DNA from: an uncultured Collinsella sp.
Lineage (GTDB): Bacteria > Actinomycetota > Coriobacteriia > Coriobacteriales > Coriobacteriaceae
Reading direction: 5' to 3'
Assembly (NCBI GenBank): GCA_900542165.1
Contig: UQMM01000020.1
Coordinates: 1 to 42,958, forward strand
Length of the DNA: 42,958 nt
This document shows, piece after piece, positions 34,938-42,873 of the stretch. Position 1 is the stretch's first letter. Each line of letters opens with the position of its first letter. Position numbers and translations under genes: made by a program. Below the pieces are notes generated by a model that was not told the origin of the DNA, made no database searches, and saw only the letters and a list, made by a program, of their open reading frames with translations.

Positions 34938-37298
34938 ATGGATGCCGCAGCCCGTACCGCCCATGATTCCACCCTCCAGCCGTTCTCGGAGATGGAGCAC
35001 TATAAGCATGCCGATGAGCTGCCGCCCGAGATTATGGCGGACAGCTACGACAAGCTGGAGCGCTTGTGCCTCAAATATATGAATGAGGACGACTTCTCCA
35101 AGGTGGAGCAAGCCTACTGCTTTGCCGCCGAGAAGCACTGTAACCAAAAGCGCCGCTCGGGTGAGATGTACATCAACCATCCCGTCGAGGTGGCCATCAT
35201 TCTGGCCGATCTCAAAATGGATTGTGACGTTGTGTGCGCCGCGCTGCTGCACGATACCGTCGAGGACACCGAGACCTCGCTCGCCGATGTTTCCGGCCTG
35301 TTTGGCGAAACCGTTGCCGAGCTCGTCGATGGCGTGACCAAGCTCACTAACATCGAAGTCGACAGCATGGACGAGAAGCAGGCGCTCACGCTGCGCAAGA
35401 TGTTCCTCGCCATGTCCAAGGACATTCGCGTCATCATCGTTAAACTTGCCGACCGTCTGCACAACATGCGTACGCTGGCAGCTCTGCGCGAGGATCGTCG
35501 CCTGTTTAAGGCTCGCGAGACCATGGACGTGTACGCGCCCTTGGCCGACCGCCTGGGCATGAGCTCTATTAAGTGGGAGCTCGAGGACCTGTCCTTCTTC
35601 TACCTGGAGCCCGATGCCTACCAGCGCATCGCGCGCATGGTGGCTGAGTCGCGCGAGGTCCGCGAGCGCTACCTTGCCGAGACCATCAAGACGCTCACCG
35701 ATGAGCTCAACCGCATTGGTCTGGAGGACTTCCAGATCAACGGCCGCTCCAAGCACTATTGGTCCATCTACCAAAAGATGAAGCGCAAGGGCAAGGAGTT
35801 CTCCGAGATCTACGACCTGGTGGCGCTGCGCGTTATTACCCATTCGGTGCGCGATTGCTACTCCACGCTCGGTGCGGTGCATACGCTGTGGCACCCCATG
35901 CCTGGTCGCTTTAAAGACTATATCGCCATGCCGAAGGTCAATAACTACCAGTCGCTCCACACGACGGTCATCGGCCCTACGGCTCGTCCGCTCGAGATTC
36001 AGATTCGAACCTACGAGATGCATGAGCAGGCCGAGTACGGCATTGCCGCCCACTGGCTATATAAGAAGTCGGGCGGATCGTCTGCTTCCAAGACCAATGA
36101 CGCTCAACGTTTGGACGACCAGATCAACTGGCTCAAGCATTCGCTCGATTGGGCGGCTTCCGACGAGATCACCGATGCCAAGGAATACCTGCACTCGCTG
36201 AAGGTCGATCTGTTCGATCAGGAGATCTTTGTCTTCACGCCCAAAGGCGAGGTCATGGCGCTTCGTGCCGGCTCCACGCCGCTCGACTTTGCCTATGCCG
36301 TTCACACCGAGGTGGGAAACCATTGCGTCGGCGCCAAAATCAACGGTGCGGTGGCTCCGCTCACGCACGAGATTAAGACGGGTGACCGTGTCGAGATCCT
36401 GACCAACAAGAGTTCCAAGCCGTCGCGTGATTGGCTCAAGATCGTTAAGACACCTTCCGCCAAGTCAAAGATCCGCCGCTATTTTGCCGCTGCGACCAAG
36501 GACGACGACGCTGCTGCTGGTCGCGATATGCTGGCCAAGGACCTGCGTAAGCGTGGCTATGGCATTTCTACGCCGCGTTCGACGCGTGCACTCAACGCCG
36601 TGGCGGAGCAGTTTAACTTCAAGCAGCTCGAGGACCTGTTTGCCGCCGTCGGCGCCGGCAAGGTTGCCCCGCGCGCTGTGGGCAATAAGGTCGAGCAAAT
36701 CTTGGACCCCAAGCCCGAGGAACAGCTCACCAAGGCCGAGGCTATCGCCGAGGTCGTGAAGCAGCCCGCTCGCGGCTCCAACCGCAAGCCGCAAAAGCGC
36801 GGCAAGAGCGCCAGTAACGGCATTATCGTCAAGGGCGAGAGCAACAGCGGCCTGCTGGTCCGTCTGGCTCATTGCTGCAACCCCGTGACGGGCGACGACA
36901 TCGTCGGCTTCATTACGCGCGGTCGTGGCGTTTCGGTGCATCGCGCCAACTGCCCTAACGTCAAGGGTCTTATGGAACATCCCGAGCGCATGATCGATGT
37001 GGAGTGGGACGGCGCTGCCGACACTCTCTTCCAGGTCGAGATCGTGGTCGAGTGCCTGGACCGCATGGGCCTGCTCAAGGATGTCACCATTGCCATTGGC
37101 GATGCGGGTGGCAATATCCTTTCTGCCGCCACGTCGACCAACCGCGAGGGTATTGCAACCCTGCGCTTTATGGTCGAGATCTCGGACGCGAGTGGTCTGG
37201 ATCCGCTGCTGGCTTCCATCAGCAGTGTTGACTCGGTCTACGACGCGCGCCGCCTGATGCCCGGCGAGGGCGGAGCTCAGCTCAAGCGTCGTGTGTAG
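34938..37298 (+). CDS. rel: Bifunctional (p)ppGpp synthetase/hydrolase (Rel/SpoT)
   Basis: A 786-residue Rel protein. The hydrolase domain has LLHDTVEDT (H105, D106) and the surrounding HD ligands (NHPVEVA, ADRLHNMRTL). The synthetase domain has RFKDYIAMPKVNNYQSLHTT, with R324-F325-K326-D327 fitting the RxKD form of bifunctional enzymes. A TGS domain (about residue 429 on: IFVFTPKGEV) and a C-terminal ACT domain (about 700-786) follow, with a conserved CCNPV zinc-type patch between. It makes (p)ppGpp on the ribosome during amino-acid starvation and also degrades it. The start follows AGGGGAAGGGG, 15 bp after recJ, so the two are probably co-transcribed. Confidence 0.95.
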   Translation: MDAAARTAHDSTLQPFSEMEHYKHADELPPEIMADSYDKLERLCLKYMNEDDFSKVEQAYCFAAEKHCNQKRRSGEMYINHPVEVAIILADLKMDCDVVCAALLHDTVEDTETSLADVSGLFGETVAELVDGVTKLTNIEVDSMDEKQALTLRKMFLAMSKDIRVIIVKLADRLHNMRTLAALREDRRLFKARETMDVYAPLADRLGMSSIKWELEDLSFFYLEPDAYQRIARMVAESREVRERYLAETIKTLTDELNRIGLEDFQINGRSKHYWSIYQKMKRKGKEFSEIYDLVALRVITHSVRDCYSTLGAVHTLWHPMPGRFKDYIAMPKVNNYQSLHTTVIGPTARPLEIQIRTYEMHEQAEYGIAAHWLYKKSGGSSASKTNDAQRLDDQINWLKHSLDWAASDEITDAKEYLHSLKVDLFDQEIFVFTPKGEVMALRAGSTPLDFAYAVHTEVGNHCVGAKINGAVAPLTHEIKTGDRVEILTNKSSKPSRDWLKIVKTPSAKSKIRRYFAAATKDDDAAAGRDMLAKDLRKRGYGISTPRSTRALNAVAEQFNFKQLEDLFAAVGAGKVAPRAVGNKVEQILDPKPEEQLTKAEAIAEVVKQPARGSNRKPQKRGKSASNGIIVKGESNSGLLVRLAHCCNPVTGDDIVGFITRGRGVSVHRANCPNVKGLMEHPERMIDVEWDGAADTLFQVEIVVECLDRMGLLKDVTIAIGDAGGNILSAATSTNREGIATLRFMVEISDASGLDPLLASISSVDSVYDARRLMPGEGGAQLKRRV

Positions 37299-37331
37299 GT
37301 GCGAGAGCCTCTCAGCATCATAGATATTGGT

Positions 37332-37369
37332 TACGTTCGAGGCATCGTTTGGTGCCTCGAACGTATTTT
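37332..37369 (+). terminator. Hairpin with T-run between rel and the next gene
   Basis: TACGTTCGAGGCA (37332-37344) pairs with TGCCTCGAACGTA (37353-37365) and is followed by TTTT. The GAAGGAGG site of the downstream gene begins immediately after, so read-through and start selection may be linked. Confidence 0.8.
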
Positions 37370-37386
37370 AGAAGGAGGGTATGCGC

Positions 37387-38070
37387 ATGGGCGATATGAC
37401 TTTGGACCTGACACCCCGAGGTGCGGCTTCGATTGAGGCGCTCGTCAACGGCCCCATTCAGACCAACAGTTACGCCGTGATTTCGAATGACGAGTGCTTA
37501 ATCGTCGATCCGGCGTGGGAGGGCGAGCGTCTTGTGGAGCATATCCGCACCGCGCATCCCGAGGTGCGCGTACTCGGCTCTGTCTGCACGCACGGTCATG
37601 CCGACCATGTTGGCGGGGTTGCCGGGGTTCGAGCTGTCGTTGGCGACGGCGCGCTATATGAGTTGTGCGCTAAGGACGTGAAGGTACCTCGCGCAAATAT
37701 CGAGGAGCAGCGCGCCATGTGGGGTATCGAGACGCCCGATCCGGGTGAGCCGACGCGCTTGCTTGCCGAGGGCGATACAATCGAGGTGGGCGACGTCTGT
37801 CTGCAGGTGATCGAGACGCCGGGGCATACGCCGGGCGGCATCGTCCTGTTCGCCGCGACCGAGCAGGGGAACATCGCCTTTGTGGGCGACACGCTTTTCC
37901 CGGGCAGCCACGGTCGTACCGATCTTTCCGGCGGTGACGAGGCGGCGATTATGCGCTCGCTCTCCAAACTTGCCAAGACGCTTCCGCCCGATACCGTTTG
38001 CTTGACGGGCCATGGCGATTCGACCACGATGGCGCGCGAACTTATGCAGAATCCGTTTATGCAGATGTAG
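37387..38070 (+). CDS. Metallo-beta-lactamase-fold hydrolase (glyoxalase II-like)
   Basis: A 227-residue MBL-fold enzyme with THGHADHVGG (H69, H71, D73, H74), PGHTPGGIVLF, VGDTLFPGSHGRTD and a C-terminal LTGHGDS. These supply both metal sites of the hydroxyacylglutathione hydrolase/YcbL group. An ATG at 37381 sits right on the GGAGGG site; the ATG at 37387 is 8 nt from it and is preferred. The substrate is unknown; thioester hydrolysis is the family role. It follows rel across a terminator-like hairpin, so it may be only partly co-expressed. Confidence 0.88.
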   Translation: MGDMTLDLTPRGAASIEALVNGPIQTNSYAVISNDECLIVDPAWEGERLVEHIRTAHPEVRVLGSVCTHGHADHVGGVAGVRAVVGDGALYELCAKDVKVPRANIEEQRAMWGIETPDPGEPTRLLAEGDTIEVGDVCLQVIETPGHTPGGIVLFAATEQGNIAFVGDTLFPGSHGRTDLSGGDEAAIMRSLSKLAKTLPPDTVCLTGHGDSTTMARELMQNPFMQM

Positions 38071-38196
38071 GCTCGAAGCCGTCTTTCGAACCACGAAGAC
38101 CGCTCAATCGTCAAGCTATTTTCCCCAGTGGGTCGATTCTGTGGGGCAAACGGTCAAAATTTGTCCAATCGGATGGTATTCGTGAACAAACGAACG

Positions 38197-38224
38197 TTTA
38201 TGCTCGGGTATGTCGTGGTAAAAT
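38197..38224 (+). promoter_or_regulatory. Probable promoter of fba
   Basis: TAAAAT at 38219-38224, preceded by a TGG extension, and TTTATG at 38197-38202 (16-bp spacing) lie about 40 bp upstream of the fba start. The -10 is good and the -35 weak. Confidence 0.55.
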
Positions 38225-38264
38225 CTCAGGCGTTATCGGAGCAACCTTACAGGAGGTTTCTTTT

Positions 38265-39131
38265 ATGCTCGTCAACGCAGCAGACATGCTCAAGAAGGCC
38301 GAGGCCGGCAAGTACGCTCTCGGTGCCTTCAACACCAACAACCTCGAGTGGACCCTGGCTATTCTCCAGGCCGCCGAGGAGGCCAAGTCTCCGCTGATCC
38401 TTCAGTGCACCGCTGGTGCCGCTAAGTGGATGGGCGGTTTCAAGGTCTGCGCCGACATGGTCAAGGCTGCCGTCGAGGCCACGGGCGTTACCGTTCCCGT
38501 CGCCCTTCACCTCGATCACGGTTCTTACGAGGACTGCTTCAAGTGCATCGAGGCCGGCTTTACGTCCATCATGTATGACGGCTCTCACGAGGAGACCTTC
38601 CAGCTTAACCTCGACCGCACCAAGGAGCTCGTTGAGCTTGCCCACTCCAAGGGCATGTCCATCGAGGCCGAGGTCGGCGGTATCGGCGGCACCGAGGACG
38701 GCGTGACCTCCAACGGCGAGCTCGCTGATCCTGCTGAGTGCAAGCAGATTGCTGACCTGGGCGTCGACTTCCTCGCATGCGGTATCGGCAACATCCACGG
38801 CGTGTATCCCGCCGACTGGGCTGGCCTTTCCTTCGAGCGTCTGGGCGAGATCAAGGCCGAGACCGGCGACCTGCCCCTCGTTCTGCACGGTGGCACCGGC
38901 ATCCCCGAGGATCAGATCAAGAAGGCCATCTCCCTGGGTATCTCCAAGATCAACGTCAACACCGACCTGCAGCTCGTCTTCGCCAAGGGCGTTCGCGAGT
39001 ACATCGAGGCTGGCAAGGATCAGCAGGGCAAGGGCTTCGACCCCCGCAAGCTCCTCAAGCCTGGTCGCGACAACATCGTTGCCCGCACCAAGGAGCTCAT
39101 GGAGGAGTTTGGCTCCGTCAACAAGGCGTAA
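38265..39131 (+). CDS. fba: Class II fructose-bisphosphate aldolase
   Basis: A 288-residue class II (zinc) aldolase that cleaves fructose-1,6-bisphosphate to the triose phosphates in glycolysis. ALGAFNTNNLEW opens the fold; LHLDHGSYEDC gives H82, D84 and H85. YDGSHEE, EAEVGGIGGTEDG, GIGNIHGVYP and LHGGTGIPEDQIKKAI follow in order. AGGAGGTTTC precedes the ATG at good spacing. Codon use is strongly biased to C-ending codons, as in highly expressed genes. A longer frame upstream runs through the promoter and is not coding. It is monocistronic, with its own promoter and a large hairpin behind it. Confidence 0.96.
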   Translation: MLVNAADMLKKAEAGKYALGAFNTNNLEWTLAILQAAEEAKSPLILQCTAGAAKWMGGFKVCADMVKAAVEATGVTVPVALHLDHGSYEDCFKCIEAGFTSIMYDGSHEETFQLNLDRTKELVELAHSKGMSIEAEVGGIGGTEDGVTSNGELADPAECKQIADLGVDFLACGIGNIHGVYPADWAGLSFERLGEIKAETGDLPLVLHGGTGIPEDQIKKAISLGISKINVNTDLQLVFAKGVREYIEAGKDQQGKGFDPRKLLKPGRDNIVARTKELMEEFGSVNKA

Positions 39132-39151
39132 GCGTCGCTAAACTTCCCACC

Positions 39152-39243
39152 GGAAGCCCCGTCTCCCTACACTGTTTCCTTTGCGCTCACCTGGCTTCGC
39201 CAGAAGTCGCGCCAAGGAAACAGTTCCGGAGGATGGGGCTTCC
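39152..39243 (+). terminator. Large nested palindrome behind fba
   Basis: Three nested arms fold together: GGAAGCCCC (39152-39160) with GGGGCTTCC (39235-39243); CTGTTTCCTT-t-GCGC (39172-39186) with GCGC-c-AAGGAAACAG (39209-39223); and a tip CTGGC-TTC-GCCAG (39191-39203). TTTGTTT follows. It is much longer than a normal terminator and may also protect the abundant fba mRNA. Part of it is duplicated just downstream. Confidence 0.75.
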
Positions 39244-39377
39244 TTTGTTTAACGCCGCAGGGTTACAAGTCTGAATTAAGATGACTACTGGCTTTGCCAG
39301 AAGTCGCGCAATGGGAAAAGCTTCGGGTGAACGGGGCCTCCTTTGTTAACTCGCTGCAGGGTTACGAGGCTGAATTC
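39191..39377. repeat. Imperfect tandem repeat, two units of about 90 bp
   Basis: Unit 1 (39191-39278) and unit 2 (39288-39377) share CTGGCTT(C/T)GCCAGAAG, a CGCGC core, GGGGC.TCCTTTGTT and GCAGGGTTAC, with a 97-bp period. Unit 2 keeps the CTGGC/GCCAG tip but lacks the left arms of the large palindrome. A third, weaker fragment (GGCTCCTTTGTTGGGGC) follows near 39405. No coding gene is seen in 39132-39479. Confidence 0.7.
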
Positions 39378-39479
39378 ATTTTTGCTACCGTTCAGCGGCG
39401 TTGATGGCTCCTTTGTTGGGGCTTTCTTTTTTATCTCGCTACAATGGACTTCAAGAGTTCTAATGACTTGGAGTTTGGT

Positions 39480-40913
39480 ATGGCTGTTATTTATGTACTG
39501 CCTTCGGATGGGAAGGTTATTGACGAGGGTCCTGTTGGTTGCTCTGTTGATGTTTGCTGTGATGACTTTCGTCATCTCGATATTGGACTGCCGCCTGAGA
39601 TTCTTCGTCTCAAGGATGCTGGATATTTGACGCAGGCTGTTGCTGCTTGTGATCGCCTTTTGGAGCAGAACCCCGAGCCCTCGCTGGCTGCCTGTGTTCG
39701 TGCCGAGCGGTATCGCATGCTTGAGACGCCGCTTCATTTTTCGGTGTCACGCGACCGAGCTATTGCGATGATTCGCGAGGAGTGGCCTGGGTTTACCGAG
39801 GAGCAGTTTGACGATCTGATTGACCGTAAGCGTATTGACTGGCGCTTTATCGATGGCGAGCTGTTCGTTCTCGACAACTTCCTCGATTCGCTTCGCGTAT
39901 ATCCCAAAGAGGTTCCCGGCATGCGGCCCGATCCTACGGACGGAATTGCACTGCGCAACGAGATGCTCAAGGAGATGGAGTCGCAAAACGGATTGGCTCG
40001 CGTCATTACGCTTAAAGCGTCTGTGTCTGTCCCCGGCGCTCTAGAGGGGGAGACCGTTCGCGCTTGGCTTCCCGTTGCCGCCACCTGCCGCCAGCAGTCT
40101 CGGGTCGAGATTCTCGACATGACGCCGGAGGGTGCTGTTGCTCCCGCGAACGCTTCGGCGCGTACCGCTTCGTGGTCTTCTTCGAGTGAACGTTCATTCT
40201 CGGTGACCTATCGTTATCACATCGATGCTGCTTATTGTGATGTCTACGGTGGCACACTTCCGGTTCATCCGCGTATGGACGTGCCTCTGCCCGAGGATAT
40301 TTCCGAGGACCGTCCGCACATTGCATTTACGCCGTATCTGCAGCAGCTGACGGCCAGTGTTGTTGACGGACTCGAGGATCCGCTCGATCGCGCCCGTGCT
40401 ATCTATGATTATCTGACGCAGTATGTCGACTATCGCTATCAACCGCCGTACTTGCTTTTGGGATCTATTGCCGATGACTGCGCGCATTCGCTCCGCGGCG
40501 ATTGCGGCGTTATGGCGCTCACGTTTATCACCATGTGCCGTATCGCGGGCGTGCCTGCCCGTTGGCAGAGCGGCCTGTACGTTGCGCCCGATTCGGTGGG
40601 GTCGCACGACTGGGCAGAGTTCTATACGCCGCAGACCGGTTGGCTCAACGCCGACGTGTCATTTGGATCTTCTGCTCGCAGGATGGGGGAGGAGTGGCGC
40701 CGCCGTCACTACTTTGGCAATCTCGACCCGTGGCGTATGGTGGCCAACAATCGATTCCAGGCAGAGTTTGAGCCCTCTTTCGACGGCATGCGCGAGGACC
40801 CTTACGATAACCAGATGGGTGAGGCTTCGGTCGACGGTCGCGGATGCCGTCAGCGCGAGATGCTCCGCACGGTCGAACTCATCGAAATGCTCGAAGTTCC
40901 ATTTTCGGACTAA
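39480..40913 (+). CDS. Transglutaminase-like domain protein
   Basis: A 477-residue protein. The N-terminal third is helical, with a repeat-like segment (LKDAGYLTQAVAACDRLLEQNP), and has no signal peptide. The middle is beta-rich (VITLKASVSVPGALEGE). The transglutaminase-like core has C342 in GDCGVMALTFITMCRIAGVP, H376 in SHDWAEFY and D392 in LNADVSFG, a complete catalytic triad. Such domains act as proteases, peptidases or cross-linkers; the target here is unknown. The ATG at 39480 has a GGAG site at 7 nt; the ATG at 39444 lacks one. It stands alone between the fba repeats and the tRNA. Confidence 0.83.
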   Translation: MAVIYVLPSDGKVIDEGPVGCSVDVCCDDFRHLDIGLPPEILRLKDAGYLTQAVAACDRLLEQNPEPSLAACVRAERYRMLETPLHFSVSRDRAIAMIREEWPGFTEEQFDDLIDRKRIDWRFIDGELFVLDNFLDSLRVYPKEVPGMRPDPTDGIALRNEMLKEMESQNGLARVITLKASVSVPGALEGETVRAWLPVAATCRQQSRVEILDMTPEGAVAPANASARTASWSSSSERSFSVTYRYHIDAAYCDVYGGTLPVHPRMDVPLPEDISEDRPHIAFTPYLQQLTASVVDGLEDPLDRARAIYDYLTQYVDYRYQPPYLLLGSIADDCAHSLRGDCGVMALTFITMCRIAGVPARWQSGLYVAPDSVGSHDWAEFYTPQTGWLNADVSFGSSARRMGEEWRRRHYFGNLDPWRMVANNRFQAEFEPSFDGMREDPYDNQMGEASVDGRGCRQREMLRTVELIEMLEVPFSD

Positions 40914-40952
40914 TCGGTAGAAAGCTGTGATAAACTAACTCACGCATTGCGT

Positions 40953-41039
40953 GCCCGAGTGGCGGAATTGGCAGACGCAGTGGACTCAAAATCCACCGTT
41001 GGCAACAACGTGCGAGTTCGAGTCTCGCCTCGGGCACCA
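40953..41039 (+). tRNA. tRNA-Leu (anticodon CAA)
   Basis: A class II tRNA of 87 nt. The acceptor arm GCCCGAG pairs with CTCGGGC. The anticodon stem GTGGA/TCCAC holds the loop CTCAAAA with anticodon CAA, reading UUG. A long variable arm and the T-loop GTTCGAGTC follow. ACCA at the 3' end shows that CCA is encoded. Confidence 0.95.
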
Positions 41040-41059
41040 TACATGCAAGTGAGCGTTCA

Positions 41060-41081
41060 GGGGGGTTGCGGCCCCCTTTTT
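41060..41081 (+). terminator. Terminator of the tRNA-Leu gene
   Basis: A GGGGG/CCCCC hairpin with a short loop is followed by TTTTT, 20 bp after the tRNA end. Confidence 0.85.
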
Positions 41082-41200
41082 CGTGCCGAACTCGCGTGAG
41101 CGCGCGAAGCGTTAAGCAAACAGGCCTGTGGCCTGTCTGTAGCGGAGCGTGGCGAGGGCGCCACGCGCCCGAAGCCCGGGGCTTCGCGAAGCGAAGGCCC

Positions 41201-41264
41201 TTCGAGTCTCGCCTCGGGCACCATACATGCAAGCGAGCGTTCAAGGGGGTCAAGGCCCCTTTTT
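41201..41264 (+). repeat. Second copy of the tRNA-Leu 3' end and its terminator
   Basis: 41201-41243 repeats 41017-41059 with a single difference (C for T at 41234). It spans the T-loop, acceptor 3' strand, encoded CCA and 20 bp beyond, followed by another hairpin with T-run (41243-41264). The copies are 184 bp apart. The DNA between is GC-rich and full of short palindromes (GTGGCG/CGCCAC, GAAGCCC/GGGCTTC, CTTCGCGAAG). It contains no gene. Confidence 0.85.
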
Positions 41265-41294
41265 CGTGTACGTAATGTGATAACGCGCTGTACG

Positions 41295-41303
41295 TGTTAT
41301 TAT
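41295..41303 (+). promoter_or_regulatory. Extended -10 promoter of the infC operon
   Basis: TGT followed by TATTAT (41298-41303) forms an extended -10 box about 180 bp upstream of infC. No clear -35 is seen, as is common with extended -10 promoters. Confidence 0.55.
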
Positions 41304-41402
41304 TCGCAAGGCGTTGTCCCCGCAATGCCCTAAAGAGGAACCCGAGGGCTCCCACCTTTTGGCGCCAATGAGCAGCTGACTGGTCATACAACTTAGATTC
41401 CC

Positions 41403-41466
41403 TTCCTCAAATCGAGGAAATCTATGTGTACGACCTGGTTGCTGAGAAGCGCCGGGTTATTTTTTT
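41403..41466 (+). promoter_or_regulatory. Attenuator-like leader of infC
   Basis: TTCCTC/GAGGAA (41403-41408 with 41414-41419) forms one hairpin. ACCTGG/CCGGGT (41433-41438 with 41452-41457), with an inner GCT/AGC, forms a second that runs into TATTTTTTT just before the infC ribosome-binding site. Such terminators ahead of infC-rpmI-rplT are known in Firmicutes, where protein L20 controls them; the same regulation is inferred here. Confidence 0.6.
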
Positions 41467-41485
41467 ATGAATGGAGGTAGGGAAA

Positions 41486-42040
41486 ATAGCTAAGTCTGAT
41501 GACACCCGCATCAACGACGAGATCACTGCATCTTCGTGCCGTTTGATTGGCGTCGATGGCTCTCAGCTCGGCCTGTTCGCCATCCGCGATGCCCAGCGCG
41601 TCGCCGACGATCAGGGTCTCGACCTGGTCGAGATCGCTCCCAACGCGGAGCCGCCGGTCTGCAAGGTCATGGACTACGGTAAGTTCAAGTACCAGCAGGC
41701 CATGAAGGCCAAGGCTGCTCGTAAGAACCAGTCCAAGGTCGAGGTCAAGGAAATGAAGTTCCGACCCAAGATCGACGTTGGCGACTACGAGACCAAGAAG
41801 GGCCACGTTCTGCGTTTCCTCAAGAAGGGCGCACGCGTTAAGATCACCATCATGTTCCGCGGCCGTGAGATGGCTCACCCGGAGCAGGGCCTTAACGTTC
41901 TCGAGCGTCTCGCCGAGGATCTCAAGCCTTACGCTACGGTCGAGTCCAAGCCTAAGATGGAAGGCCGTAACATGCTTATGCTGCTCGCCCCGATTAAGGG
42001 CGCCTTCGATGAGGATAAAGCGGCAAGCGATACCAAGTAA
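41486..42040 (+). CDS. infC: Translation initiation factor IF-3, probable AUA start
   Basis: A 184-residue IF-3 with an N-terminal domain (RINDEITASSCRLIGVDGSQ), a linker and a C-terminal domain (KFRPKIDVGDYETKKGHVLRF, MLLAPIKG). It binds the 30S subunit and checks start codons. The first ATG of the frame is at 41471, but it has no ribosome-binding site and the perfect GGAGGT at 41473-41478 overlaps it. Seven bases after that site is ATA at 41486, giving IAKSDDTRINDE, which matches the usual IF-3 start. AUU starts for infC are classical and allow IF-3 to repress itself; AUA fits the same logic. Start at 41471 remains the conventional reading. Confidence 0.9.
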   Translation: MAKSDDTRINDEITASSCRLIGVDGSQLGLFAIRDAQRVADDQGLDLVEIAPNAEPPVCKVMDYGKFKYQQAMKAKAARKNQSKVEVKEMKFRPKIDVGDYETKKGHVLRFLKKGARVKITIMFRGREMAHPEQGLNVLERLAEDLKPYATVESKPKMEGRNMLMLLAPIKGAFDEDKAASDTK

Positions 42041-42072
42041 CTAGTGTTCTGTAACCGATTAAGGAGTATTTC

Positions 42073-42264
42073 ATGCCTAAGATGAAGTCCCACAGCGGCA
42101 CCAAGAAGCGTTTCCGCAAGACTGGTACCGGCAAGCTTATGCGCGCCAAGGCTTTCAAGAGCCACATCCTGAGCAAGAAGTCCACCAAGCGTAAGCGTGG
42201 CTTCCGTCAGGAGACCGAGATCGCCGCTGCCGACCGCAAGGTCATCAAGTCGCGTCTCGCCTAA
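42073..42264 (+). CDS. rpmI: Ribosomal protein bL35
   Basis: A 63-residue, highly basic protein with the bL35 start PKMKSHSGTKKRFRKTGTGK. AAGGAGT precedes the ATG. It lies 32 bp behind infC in the conserved infC-rpmI-rplT order and is part of the 50S subunit. Confidence 0.97.
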   Translation: MPKMKSHSGTKKRFRKTGTGKLMRAKAFKSHILSKKSTKRKRGFRQETEIAAADRKVIKSRLA

Positions 42265-42310
42265 ATTCGCGTTCCCGTTTTTCGTTTTACCGTCTAGGAG
42301 TTGATAGAAC

Positions 42311-42670
42311 ATGGCACGTATTAAGCGCGCTGTTGCCGCCAAGAAGAAGCGCCGTACCGTTATGCACCGTGCGAAGGGTTACTACGGTGCCGCTTCGCGT
42401 ACTTACAAGCATGCTAAAGAGCAGGTCCAGCACTCCCTGCAGTATCAGTATCGTGATCGCCGCAACAAGAAGCGCGAGATCCGTTCTCTCTGGATCACTC
42501 GTATCAACGCTGCTGCTCGCCTGAACGACATCTCTTACTCTCAGTTCATGCACGGCCTGAAGGTTGCCGGCATCGAGCTCGACCGCAAGGTCCTGGCTCA
42601 GATGGCTTACGAGGACATCGAGTCCTTCAACGAGCTGGCTACCATCGCCAAGAAGGCTCTCGAGGCCTAA
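42311..42670 (+). CDS. rplT: Ribosomal protein bL20
   Basis: A 119-residue protein beginning ARIKRAVAAKKKRR, with AKGYYGAASRTYKHAKEQV and SYSQFMHGLKVAGIELDRK, the bL20 pattern. TAGGAGT precedes the ATG. It is needed early in 50S assembly and in several bacteria represses its own operon by binding the leader RNA. Confidence 0.97.
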   Translation: MARIKRAVAAKKKRRTVMHRAKGYYGAASRTYKHAKEQVQHSLQYQYRDRRNKKREIRSLWITRINAAARLNDISYSQFMHGLKVAGIELDRKVLAQMAYEDIESFNELATIAKKALEA

Positions 42671-42691
42671 TAGATTCTCTTGAATCGCTAG

Positions 42692-42727
42692 GGGAGTGTC
42701 GCGTTGTGCGCGGCGCTCCCTCTTTTT
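42692..42727 (+). terminator. Terminator of the infC-rpmI-rplT operon
   Basis: GGGAGTGTCGCG (42692-42703) pairs with CGCGGCGCTCCC (42709-42720), followed by TCTTTTT. Confidence 0.9.
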
Positions 42728-42873
42728 ATCTGAGGCGCTGGTTTATATAGCAAAAGCGCGGGTAGATAGACACTTACAGGTGACCGATCTTTATATATCT
42801 CTTAACCGAAGGGTCATCATCTGATACGTGCAGTATTTCTGCACCAGCCTTTCTATGACTTATATAGGAAGCG

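Noticed and set aside
41017..41264. Second complete tRNA gene in the duplicated region
   Set aside because: Only the T-loop and 3' acceptor half are repeated; no D-arm, anticodon arm or 5' acceptor strand precedes the second copy.
40879..41391. A 170-codon minus-strand frame over the tRNA-Leu
   Set aside because: It is antisense to the tRNA and its duplicated end. Such frames over tRNA-Leu genes are a common annotation artefact.
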